A stretch of 64,000 nucleotides of DNA from JAUIIK01 sp963745675 (GTDB lineage Bacteria; Chloroflexota; Chloroflexia; Thermomicrobiales; CFX8). Made by a program: the position numbers and the translations under genes. The notes below the pieces were generated by a model that was given only the letters and a program-made list of their open reading frames with translations, was not told the DNA's origin and ran no database searches. The stretch's first letter is position 1; each line of letters begins with the position of its first letter. The DNA is taken from the NCBI GenBank assembly GCA_963745675.1, contig CAVUYM010000008.1, forward strand, positions 310,001-374,000, written 5' to 3'. Shown piece by piece: positions 47,513-54,364 of this stretch.

Positions 47513-47879
47513 CATGTTCAGCCATTTGAGACTGTCAAGGCGTACGAACGCCCCGAAGAAGCCGGAAACCCCGGCTATGCCACAAGAACACAGAATGCCA
47601 GTTTGGGACTTGTGGTGTATCGTCAGACCGTTACGTCGGTTCCTGGACCCAGAAGGGCTGGAAGCCATTGTGGCCGTCAGCCGACGTTCGGCCTCAGCGT
47701 GTCTTCGAGGATCGGGCAGAATAGCCACAGTAAGTGACCACTGCTTGTCGTGCCGCAATATCGCGTCACCTACGCCTCCTCTCTTGATCAAACTTCTGAC
47801 GCAACTCCAATATAGCGGATAACCCGCCTGGACGCAAGTCCCGTTTCTCCGCGTTCGTATGCTGGTTCGCGGCTGCAAA

Positions 47880-49265
47880 TCAGAGTGGCAGCAATCCCAC
47901 CGACTTCATCTTCTCAGCCGTCTCTGCAAACGTCGCTACGGTGTGGGCGATGTCTTCATCCGAGTGAGCGATCGAGGTGATCGCGCGGGCGTTGAAGAGA
48001 TGCACGCCACCCATCAGCATGCCGAGATTAAGCGCCCGCCGAACCGCGGGATCGTCCGTCGCCTCGCGACCATCGGGAGATCCCGGTATTGGTCGCAGCA
48101 GGTCACTATCGGGCGGTAGCTCTTCACCACCGAGCGCAATTCTCACCATGGATACCGCGCCATAGGCGCAGCCTGGGATCTCCTGATCGCGCAGGACACG
48201 ATTGATACCCTGGCGCATGGCGGACGCAGCAGCTGTTGCCTTTTGCTGTACTGCTGGATCGGCGACGAGTGAAAGGCAGGCAACACCAGCCGCGGCCGAG
48301 AGCGGATTCCCGTTGAAGGTACCCGGGTGGAGGACCTTTGCCCGACCTCCTCGTTCCGCCGGATCAAAGGAGAGCGTGTTGACGATATCGGCGCGTCCCG
48401 CGACTGCCCCGCCCGGTAATCCACCGGCCAGTATCTTCGCAAGCGTCGTCAAATCTGGTGTGACGCCGTAATACTCTTGCGCGCCGCCTGGCGCCCAGCG
48501 GAAGCCACTGACGACTTCATCGAAAATCAGGACCGTACCGGTACGCTCGGTGATGTCCCGCAGCCCCTTTAGAAATGCTGTCGGGTTGGGCAAAGTGAAG
48601 AAGGCTGGGTGGCTCGTTTCGAGGATGACGGCGGCGGCCGTTTCATCGGCGAGTGCTGCTTCAACCGCATCGAGATCGCCGCATTGCACGACTTTTGCAA
48701 GACCCCGCAATGCGGCCGGTAAGCCCGGTCCACCTTGTCCACCGAAGGCCGTATCTCCCCAGCCGTGAAAATGCCCGGCGAACTGCACCAGCGTGGTGCG
48801 CCCGGTGTAGTTGCGGGCCATCCGTACCGCCATCATGACGGCTTCGGTGCCCGATGAATGGAAGCGGACGACTTCGGCGCTGGGTACTATTTCTATTATC
48901 TTTTCGGCCCAGGCTAACTCGAGCGGATGGTTTGCCCCGAGGTGGGTCCCCTTCTGGAGTTGTTCCGCGACCGCGTCGATGACCTGCGGGTGATTGTGAC
49001 CGAGGATCAACGAGCCGTGGCCGGTGACGTAATCAATATAGCGATTGCCGTCAACATCCCACTTATAAGCTCCCTTTGCATGGGTTGCGACGATGTTGAA
49101 GGGCTCGCTGTAGCGTCCGTCATGCGTCACTCCGCTTGGGAACGTGTCACGAGCGCTCTCAAAGTGTTTCAGCGAACCCGGATGAGCTGCGATGTAAGCC
49201 GCATCATATATCTGTTCCGCTTCTGCTCCGGCCTGTTGCTGTTCTGTTTCTCGTCGAAGAACCAC
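47880..49265 (-). CDS. Class III PLP-dependent aminotransferase / glutamate-1-semialdehyde aminomutase-like
   Basis: 461 residues. The hemL-like layout is seen in SARDTFPSGVTHDGRYSEPF, GNRYIDYVTGHGSLILGHNH, VVRFHSSGTEAVMMAVRMAR (PLP phosphate), VLIFDEVVSGFRWAPGGAQE (Asp) and the cofactor lysine in DLTTLAKILAGGLPGGAVAG. The long N-terminus and absence of other haem genes argue for one of the many GSA-AM paralogues, which act as aminotransferases on unknown amino compounds. Start context: the upstream 180 bases contain no other gene. Confidence 0.85.
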   Translation of the reverse strand: MVLRRETEQQQAGAEAEQIYDAAYIAAHPGSLKHFESARDTFPSGVTHDGRYSEPFNIVATHAKGAYKWDVDGNRYIDYVTGHGSLILGHNHPQVIDAVAEQLQKGTHLGANHPLELAWAEKIIEIVPSAEVVRFHSSGTEAVMMAVRMARNYTGRTTLVQFAGHFHGWGDTAFGGQGGPGLPAALRGLAKVVQCGDLDAVEAALADETAAAVILETSHPAFFTLPNPTAFLKGLRDITERTGTVLIFDEVVSGFRWAPGGAQEYYGVTPDLTTLAKILAGGLPGGAVAGRADIVNTLSFDPAERGGRAKVLHPGTFNGNPLSAAAGVACLSLVADPAVQQKATAAASAMRQGINRVLRDQEIPGCAYGAVSMVRIALGGEELPPDSDLLRPIPGSPDGREATDDPAVRRALNLGMLMGGVHLFNARAITSIAHSDEDIAHTVATFAETAEKMKSVGLLPL

Positions 49266-49446
49266 TATTTGCTCCTGTCATTACGACGATAGGGTGTGCT
49301 GACAAACTAGCACTCTCGACGCGGGACAGCAATAAGCTGCTTGTAGGTTTACAGAGCGCTCAATATGCAAAAGCACACGGTCTATTTGCAGCTGGTGTGC
49401 GGGGCAACGGGAGTCTCGTTGGATAGTCTCCCGCGAACTTCAACGG

Positions 49447-49656
49447 TCAAGTCTTGACAACATCGAACCCGGCTTCATAGAGCCCTTCTGCAATGCGTTC
49501 GTCTGTCACCGCTTGTGTGAGTTCGACCGTTACCGTCTTCGCTTTGAGGTCCACCTGAATGTCGCTTACGCCATCAATCTGGCCGAGTTCGCGGTTGATA
49601 GATTTAACGCAGTGATCGCAGTGTATCTCCGGAACATTGTAGATTCGCTTTGACAT
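49447..49656 (-). CDS. copZ: CopZ-like copper chaperone (HMA domain)
   Basis: 69 residues with a single heavy-metal-associated domain: IYNVPEIHCDHCVKSINREL carries the CxxC copper site, followed by VSDIQVDLKAKTVTVELTQ and a terminal YEAGFDVVKT. The ribosome site GGTGAGAG lies directly before ATG 49656. A CsoR-like palindrome overlaps the expected promoter. No copper ATPase is next to it; the P-type ATPase in this window lacks copper motifs. Confidence 0.9.
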   Translation of the reverse strand: MSKRIYNVPEIHCDHCVKSINRELGQIDGVSDIQVDLKAKTVTVELTQAVTDERIAEGLYEAGFDVVKT

Positions 49657-49683
49657 CTCTCACCTATCTTATGTCGACTAATA

Positions 49684-49700
49684 ATACCCCAGTGGGGCAT
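49684..49700 (-). promoter_or_regulatory. CsoR-type copper operator over the copZ promoter
   Basis: ATACCCC-AGT-GGGGCAT is a near-perfect palindrome of the TACCC..GGGTA type bound by CsoR repressors. On the copZ strand, a possible -10 (TATTAT) immediately follows the right arm, about 25 bases before the start codon, so a bound repressor would block RNA polymerase. No csoR gene is in the window. Confidence 0.6.
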
Positions 49701-49761
49701 ATTCACGATATCATGTGGAGTGAAATTGGACACGTAGAATCCAACCTCTTCGCACTGGAAT

Positions 49762-50346
49762 TTGGAACCTCTTGTAGTGACAGACGTGATGACTCAGCTT
49801 GCTCTGGGTGGCATCAAAATCTCACTTGCCTATGCACGGCCGCTCCGTTGTCTCAGTGCAGGGCTCATCGTTCCAGGTAATATGCGAGGCGTCATGGCGG
49901 CAGGGTTTGCCGGCGAGGTGCGAGTCCGGGCAGGTCGTAGCGTTGAAGAAGAACTTCTCGGTCATCGACCGTTTAGCCTCGGAAGCGCCTATCCAACCGG
50001 ACCGGGTAGACTCGGGAGCGACGGTGTGGTCGCGCTTGTTCACGCAATATCGACATCGGAGCCTGGAGAAGCGCCTCGCGCGGTCGATTCCGAACGCGCT
50101 CTGCGTTCCGCGTTGGCTCTCCTCGAAGATCTCGGTGTCCGCTCGGCCACCGTGCCTCTGATCGAAACACTCTCCGGTAGTCCGGTCTCAGTGAAGCAGG
50201 GCCATGCCTTCGGTGGGCTAGTGTCAGGGCATTTGCGCAGGCGTTCGCGCTTGCGGCAGGTGACGGTCGCTGGCCTGGACCATGAGTTCTTAGCCGGCCT
50301 GCGAACTTGTCTTATCGAAACTGGCGCTATCCCGATCCTTGACTGA
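49762..50346 (+). CDS. Macro-domain protein (ADP-ribose-binding type)
   Basis: About 190 residues. After a short N-terminal strand and helix, GLIVPGNMRGVMAAGFAGEV carries the ribose-binding N and the G-rich loop; GSAYPTGPGRLGSDGVVALV and ALVHAIST are the strands before the second loop; ALALLEDLGVRSATVPLIET is the helix and strand before the phosphate-binding loop, which here reads TLSGSPV and is less regular than the usual GxGxGG. Macro domains bind ADP-ribose or hydrolyse ADP-ribosyl links. The start may be TTG 49762 or ATG 49789. First gene of a tightly spaced plus-strand series up to the APH kinase. Confidence 0.7.
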   Translation: MEPLVVTDVMTQLALGGIKISLAYARPLRCLSAGLIVPGNMRGVMAAGFAGEVRVRAGRSVEEELLGHRPFSLGSAYPTGPGRLGSDGVVALVHAISTSEPGEAPRAVDSERALRSALALLEDLGVRSATVPLIETLSGSPVSVKQGHAFGGLVSGHLRRRSRLRQVTVAGLDHEFLAGLRTCLIETGAIPILD

Positions 50347-50639
50347 TTGTCGTCGGAAGCTCCTCACACTTTCGAGCAGGACGTCAACTACTCACGGATA
50401 ATCCAGATCACGACAAATGCTTCATCTTCCTCACGGTGTCTCGTGATTCGGCGGATGAGATGGCGCCGGAAGCGAATATGTTCCGGGCCGTCTCAGGGCC
50501 AGAATTGCGGACGCATGCAGTCCCACTGGGGGCGCTGCGCTCAGCGGTGGAGTTTCACGTGGAACAGGCAGGGCTCCAATCATTGGGAGCAGTGAGAACA
50601 TCCAGCAGTTTGCCACCTGAGAAGCATCTCCTCTCGTGA
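50347..50639 (+). CDS. Possible small gene, frame broken near 50415
   Basis: Directly after the macro-domain stop, a TTG opens LSSEAPHTFEQDVNYSRIIQ; in the neighbouring frame the sequence DKCFIFLTVSRDSADEMAPE, ANMFRAVSGPELRTHAVPLG and ALRSAVEFHVEQAGLQSLGA runs to a TGA at 50639. The composition is protein-like and lies within an operon-like series, but I recognise no family, and the join is a guess. It also contains a parS-like sequence. Confidence 0.35.
50551..50566. promoter_or_regulatory. parS-like 16-mer
   Basis: AGTTTCACGTGGAACA agrees with the bacterial parS consensus TGTTTCACGTGAAACA at 14 of 16 positions, including the whole central TTTCACGTG. It lies about 14 kb from parAB. ParB sites are usually near the origin, but single sites inside genes are common. 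A chance match inside coding sequence cannot be excluded. Confidence 0.35.
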
Positions 50640-50656
50640 GTCCACCTGGGTGGACT
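50639..50656. promoter_or_regulatory. Palindrome AGTCCACC-TG-GGTGGACT, possible operator
   Basis: Eight-base arms around two bases; it differs from the palindrome at 45535-45550 only in the centre and the outermost pair. It covers the first codons of the 50650 frame (GTG of GGTGGACT), so binding there would affect the genes up to the APH kinase, if that start is real. Confidence 0.45.
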
Positions 50657-51204
50657 TCAGCGCAGAGAGGTCACGATCTTATTCACAGGGCAAGAACAAC
50701 TGGGCACTGGACAACGCTGAACCTACCGTCAGCGATTGGCACCCGCGCTCTTTCCGTCAACCGATGCGCTCCGAGTGCAACACGTTCGAGTACTCCGCAA
50801 ATAAGACTGTGCGGGGCGACTTCGTGTACACCGTCTCAGCGCCAGAGGTCGTAGCGCCGGTCATCGCATACAATCTCAACGAAGGAAGCCGCGTCGCGAT
50901 GCCGAGTATGCTCACGATCGTTAAAGTGCCGATCGGTCGCAACGCGGCGAAACATCCCCGTTCGGATGTAGGTCCAGTGATGGGGGGAATTGGTCGCAGG
51001 GATTCGACGGCCAGTGTCATGGAAGCAAACGTATATCGAGAAGGCGTTGAAGACGCATTGTACGGACGATTAGAACTAGCAAGATCGATCCGATTGTATT
51101 GTCTCCGTGCCGTCGATCTCGATCCACGGCTGGAGATATCAATCCCTGACGAAGACTGGCTCGTCGATCAGCGACGCCCGAATGCCCCGCCGCGCGATGT
51201 CTGA
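50650..51204 (+). CDS. Protein of unknown function in the macro-domain / APH cassette
   Basis: 184 residues in a frame with high G/C in third positions. Readable segments are FEYSANKTVRGDFVYTVSAP, EVVAPVIAYNLNEGSRVAMP, LTIVKVPIGRNAAKHPRSDV and VYREGVEDALYGRLELARSI. No known motif was found. The stop overlaps the ATG of the next small gene (ATGTCTGA), which supports the frame as real. The first GTG falls inside a palindrome, so a later start (for instance MRSECNTFEYS, about 50764) is possible. Confidence 0.5.
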   Translation: MDFSAERSRSYSQGKNNWALDNAEPTVSDWHPRSFRQPMRSECNTFEYSANKTVRGDFVYTVSAPEVVAPVIAYNLNEGSRVAMPSMLTIVKVPIGRNAAKHPRSDVGPVMGGIGRRDSTASVMEANVYREGVEDALYGRLELARSIRLYCLRAVDLDPRLEISIPDEDWLVDQRRPNAPPRDV

Positions 51205-51319
51205 GCCCTCTACTGTCCGGGAGAAGATCCGCCGCGATAGCCATCTCGCACTTGGCTGCGGTTTTGGATTCGCGTTGCTTGTCGTAGCTGCCTTGATCAT
51301 CCTGATGCTGGTTCGATAA
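51197..51319 (+). CDS. Small single-pass membrane protein (40 residues)
   Basis: MSEPSTVREKIRRDSHLALG followed by CGFGFALLVVAALIILMLVR: a charged N-terminal half and one C-terminal helix, so a tail-anchored protein. ATG 51197 overlaps the previous stop and the TAA at 51317-51319 overlaps the ATG of the APH-like gene, so translation is coupled on both sides. No family recognised. Confidence 0.65.
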   Translation: MSEPSTVREKIRRDSHLALGCGFGFALLVVAALIILMLVR

Positions 51320-52257
51320 TGAATGAACGAGACATCAAGATCCCTGATTATTTCCGCACGTTCATCGAAAACTACTTCGACGATTCCGGGCGGCGCTGGC
51401 TGCGCAAACTCCCGTCCGTCGTTAGCCGTTACGCCGAAGCCTGGGATCTGGACGTGTTGCCGCCTTTTGATGGCTTGACTTTCAACTATGTTGTGCCGGT
51501 TCGCAGACGCGACGGCTCAGACGCGGTTCTCAAGGTGGGCGTGCCGGAGGCCGAACAGCGGGCGGAGATCTTCGCGCTAAGAGCCTTTGCGGGATGTGGC
51601 ATCGTGCAACTTTACGAGTTCAACGTTGATGACCAGGTCTCGCTGATCGCACGCTTGAAGCCCGGCACAGCGCTCTCCACCCTTTTCCCCCAACGGGACG
51701 ATGAGGCGACAGCGATCGCCGCCAGTATCATGAAAGACCTCGCTATACCTGCGCCAGCCGATCAGACCGAATTTTCCACTGTCGAAGAGTGGGCGACACG
51801 CGGCATGGAGGATCTACGCCTGCGCTTCGAAGGTGACACCGGGCCGTTTCCGCCCGATCTCGTCGAACGGGCTGAGTCGTTGTTTCACGACCTGTTGGCC
51901 TCAACCGACCAACAATGGCTGATACATGGTGACCTGCATCACATGAACATCCTGTCGAGCAAGGCGCATGGCGGCTGGCTTGCGATCGACCCCAAGGGTG
52001 TTATCGGTGACCGGGCCTATGAACCGGCGCCCTTTATCCTGAATCCATACGACGACATCTATTCTGTGATGGATGTTCGCAAGATCTTCGAACGACGCAT
52101 CGATCAATTCTCAGAAATCCTCGACATCGAGCGAGAGCGCATTCACGGCTGGGTGCTGGCCTTCTCTGTGCTGTCCGCGTGGTGGGACTACGGTTCCGGC
52201 GACAGTTGGCGGCGAACAATCGGCCTCGGGGAAGTGCTGGCAAGCATCAAACCCTAA
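51319..52257 (+). CDS. Aminoglycoside phosphotransferase-family kinase (streptomycin 6-kinase-like)
   Basis: 312 residues. The fold is recognised by WDLDVLPPFDGLTFNYVVPV, the nucleotide-lobe lysine in GSDAVLKVGVPEAEQRAEI, the Brenner motif QWLIHGDLHHMNILSS (catalytic Asp and Asn near residue 205) and the metal-binding WLAIDPKGVIGDRAYE. The order and spacing match APH(6)/streptomycin 6-kinase-like proteins. In soil and hot-environment bacteria most such genes phosphorylate unknown small molecules, so resistance should not be assumed. Last gene of the cassette beginning with the macro domain. Confidence 0.85.
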   Translation: MNERDIKIPDYFRTFIENYFDDSGRRWLRKLPSVVSRYAEAWDLDVLPPFDGLTFNYVVPVRRRDGSDAVLKVGVPEAEQRAEIFALRAFAGCGIVQLYEFNVDDQVSLIARLKPGTALSTLFPQRDDEATAIAASIMKDLAIPAPADQTEFSTVEEWATRGMEDLRLRFEGDTGPFPPDLVERAESLFHDLLASTDQQWLIHGDLHHMNILSSKAHGGWLAIDPKGVIGDRAYEPAPFILNPYDDIYSVMDVRKIFERRIDQFSEILDIERERIHGWVLAFSVLSAWWDYGSGDSWRRTIGLGEVLASIKP

Positions 52258-52410
52258 GCCCTGCCGTGTTGTTCCCCTGGGATCTCCCCATTGAGCCTGC
52301 TTTGAAGAGAGCCGCCGACGCGGAAATGGCACGACAGCGGCTCGGCACTTTGGATTTCAGTCTACGGCGCGTTGCTGAATTCTCGACGGCGACCAATCAG
52401 GTCACATCTG

Positions 52411-52484
52411 GTAGGGGTGGAGTTTATCTCCACCCGCGTACGTATGCGATGATGTTGCCGGGTGGAGACAAACTCCACCCCTAC
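52411..52484. repeat. REP-like element: two inverted 25-base hairpin units
   Basis: The left arm (52411-52435, GTAGGGGTGGAG..CTCCACCC) and the right arm (52460-52484) are inverted copies that match at 24 of 25 positions, and each arm is itself a hairpin. The 24-base spacer contains GCGTACGT. It lies in the gap between the APH gene and the ABC operon, a typical place for bacterial interspersed palindromes. Confidence 0.8.
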
Positions 52485-52536
52485 GAATCCTAGCTGAATT
52501 GACTCCTTTGAGCCTGCGCGACTACCGCCATATGCT

Positions 52537-53384
52537 CTAATGCCCGGTCATCACCAGTTCATTCTCCGTTGCAGTATCGGAGATGACCAGACCGTCGAGG
52601 ATGTCGATGACCCGATCGGCGATGTCGATCAGGGCCGGATCGTGGGTCGCGACGATCGCGGTAACTCCTTCGCTGCGAACGAGAGCGAGTATGAGATTCA
52701 TGATCGATCTACCGGTGCGCGAATCGAGTTGCCCAGTGGGTTCGTCTGCCAGTAGCAACTGGGGACCATTCGCGAGGGCGCGTGCCAATGCGACGCGCTG
52801 TTGCTCGCCACCCGATAATTCGTGTGGTCGATGGCTGGCGCGCTCGGAGAGCCCGACGAGCTCCAGCAATATGCGCACACGCTCTTCCCGCTCGGCAACG
52901 CTGGTATGTGACAGCCGCAATGGGATCTCGACGTTCTCCGGAGGCGGTGAGTATCGGTATCAACCCGAACGCCTGAAAAACGAAGCCGATCTTCTCCCGC
53001 CGTAACCGTACGAGATCCGATTCGTCCATCACCGTAATATCAGCGCCATCCACCCGGACAGTTCCCAGTTGTTGGCTGGTCGAGTCCTCCGAGCACATTG
53101 AGCAATGTCGTTTTGCCGCTGCCGGAACGGCCTCGGACGGCTACGAGCTGCCCGCGATCGATCGTGAAATCGATGCCTTTGAGCGCCTGAACCGTGTGGG
53201 CTGGGGTGACATAATCGCGCGTCAGATTGTGGGCGACGACGATTGGCTCGAAGCGATTGGCGTGCGATTCCGAGCTTTGTCGAGACCAGCGCTGCGTTGA
53301 ATTCTTATCTTCGGTGATGAAGGCGCTCCGCGCGCCTTCGGTGCCCGGTCTGCGCCAGCGTTGAGGGTCTGATTCAAAACTCAT
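52537..53384 (-). CDS. ABC transporter ATP-binding protein, MacB/LolD type (two frameshifts)
   Basis: From 53384 a 45-residue extension precedes the domain: AHNLTRDYVTPAHTVQALKG, Walker A GRSGSGKTTLLNVLGGLDQP; after a frame change near 53070 VDGADITVMDESDLVRLRRE and the Q-loop KIGFVFQAFGLIPILTA; after another near 52940 the signature HELSGGEQQRVALARALANG, Walker B LLLADEPTGQLDSRT and switch His IVATHD. It powers an FtsX-type permease pair encoded upstream. Its start overlaps the previous stop by four bases (ATGA). Confidence 0.85.
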
Positions 53385-54364
53385 TCCCCGACCTCCTCGG
53401 TTTCCGTATCACGCGCTGATCTGTAGCGATCGTCGACATCGGGCCAGACATTGGCGTGGTCTTCATCCATCGTCAATCGCACTCGGCGTTCCAGATGAAG
53501 CGAATCGACATAATGCTCAGGTAGCTGGAGCCGTCCGACGCGATCGAGCACGACAAATTCCTCAGCGAAGGTGAGTTGCTCGCCGGCCTCGTCGATCTCG
53601 GTGCGGCGCAGCGTTTCGGTGCTCGTGCGGCCATCGCGAATCGCAACGGTCCGGTTGACATGTTCCGATACGAGCGGATCGTGGGTAACGACGACAACGG
53701 TGACGCCCTGATCTTCATTGACTTTGCGCAGCACTTCGAAGATCTCGGTCGATGTGGCGGTATCCAGCTCTCCGGTAGGCTCGTCGGCGAAAATGACTGA
53801 GGGCGCATTAGCGAGCGCGACGGCGATGGCGACACGCTGCTGCTCGCCGCCCGACAACTGCTCGGGGCGGTGATCTGCCCGGTCGGCCAAGCCAACGAGC
53901 TCGAGCAATTCCAGCGACCGCAGTCGTCGGAAGCTTCGAGGCGTGCCCTCGAGGATCATTGGCAACTCAACATTCTCAGCTGCTGAGAGGTAGGGGAGGA
54001 GGTTGCGTGCCGTCTGTTGCCAGACGAAGCCGATGACCTGTCGCCGATAGCGTGTGCGATCCTCACTCGACATGTTAAGCAGGTCATATCCCGCCACGGC
54101 CGCCGCGCCAGCTGATGGCACGTCCAGTCCTCCGAGAATGTTCAGCAGGGTAGATTTGCCGCTACCGGATGCGCCAACGATCGCGATGAATTCACCCTGG
54201 TCGACGAGCAAGTCTAGACCCTGCAGGGCTACGACCTCCAAGTCAGCGACTTTATAAATCTTGACGAGGTTATCGCAGGCGATGGCCGAGTCCCCACCGT
54301 AAGCTACCCGCTCGGCCGTCGCGGCGCGATCCCGTAGCTCTTGAAAATCCAGCGACTCACTCAT
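53381..54364 (-). CDS. ABC transporter ATP-binding protein, MacB/LolD type, with C-terminal extension
   Basis: Intact, 327 residues. Walker A GASGSGKSTLLNILGGLDVP, Q-loop VIGFVWQQTARNLLPYLSAA, signature EQLSGGEQQRVAIAVALANA, Walker B VIFADEPTGELDTATS and switch VVVVTHDPLVSEHVN. The usual 230-residue domain is followed by about 70 extra residues (EQLTFAEEFVVLDRVGRLQL, HYVDSLHLERRVRLTMDEDH) of unknown role, found also in other actinobacterial and Chloroflexota members. Overlaps the permease stop by four bases. Confidence 0.9.
   Translation of the reverse strand: MSESLDFQELRDRAATAERVAYGGDSAIACDNLVKIYKVADLEVVALQGLDLLVDQGEFIAIVGASGSGKSTLLNILGGLDVPSAGAAAVAGYDLLNMSSEDRTRYRRQVIGFVWQQTARNLLPYLSAAENVELPMILEGTPRSFRRLRSLELLELVGLADRADHRPEQLSGGEQQRVAIAVALANAPSVIFADEPTGELDTATSTEIFEVLRKVNEDQGVTVVVVTHDPLVSEHVNRTVAIRDGRTSTETLRRTEIDEAGEQLTFAEEFVVLDRVGRLQLPEHYVDSLHLERRVRLTMDEDHANVWPDVDDRYRSARDTETEEVGE

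Larger units (their letters stand above)
46817..47879. other. Long gene-poor stretch with repeats
   Basis: About 1.06 kb with no convincing gene. It holds a REP-like hairpin at 46943-46967, a long inverted repeat at 47475-47512, and two overlapping open frames on opposite strands around 46970-47275 (plus: TAGNIAVVLSGAQLGTTAWI; minus: YHVFHQIERTSPASAPIRDP), neither with recognisable motifs or a good ribosome site. Confidence 0.5.

Noticed and set aside
49360..49446. Weak hairpin CGGGAG..CTCCCG after copZ as a terminator
   Set aside because: Only six paired bases and no T-run; too weak to report as a feature.
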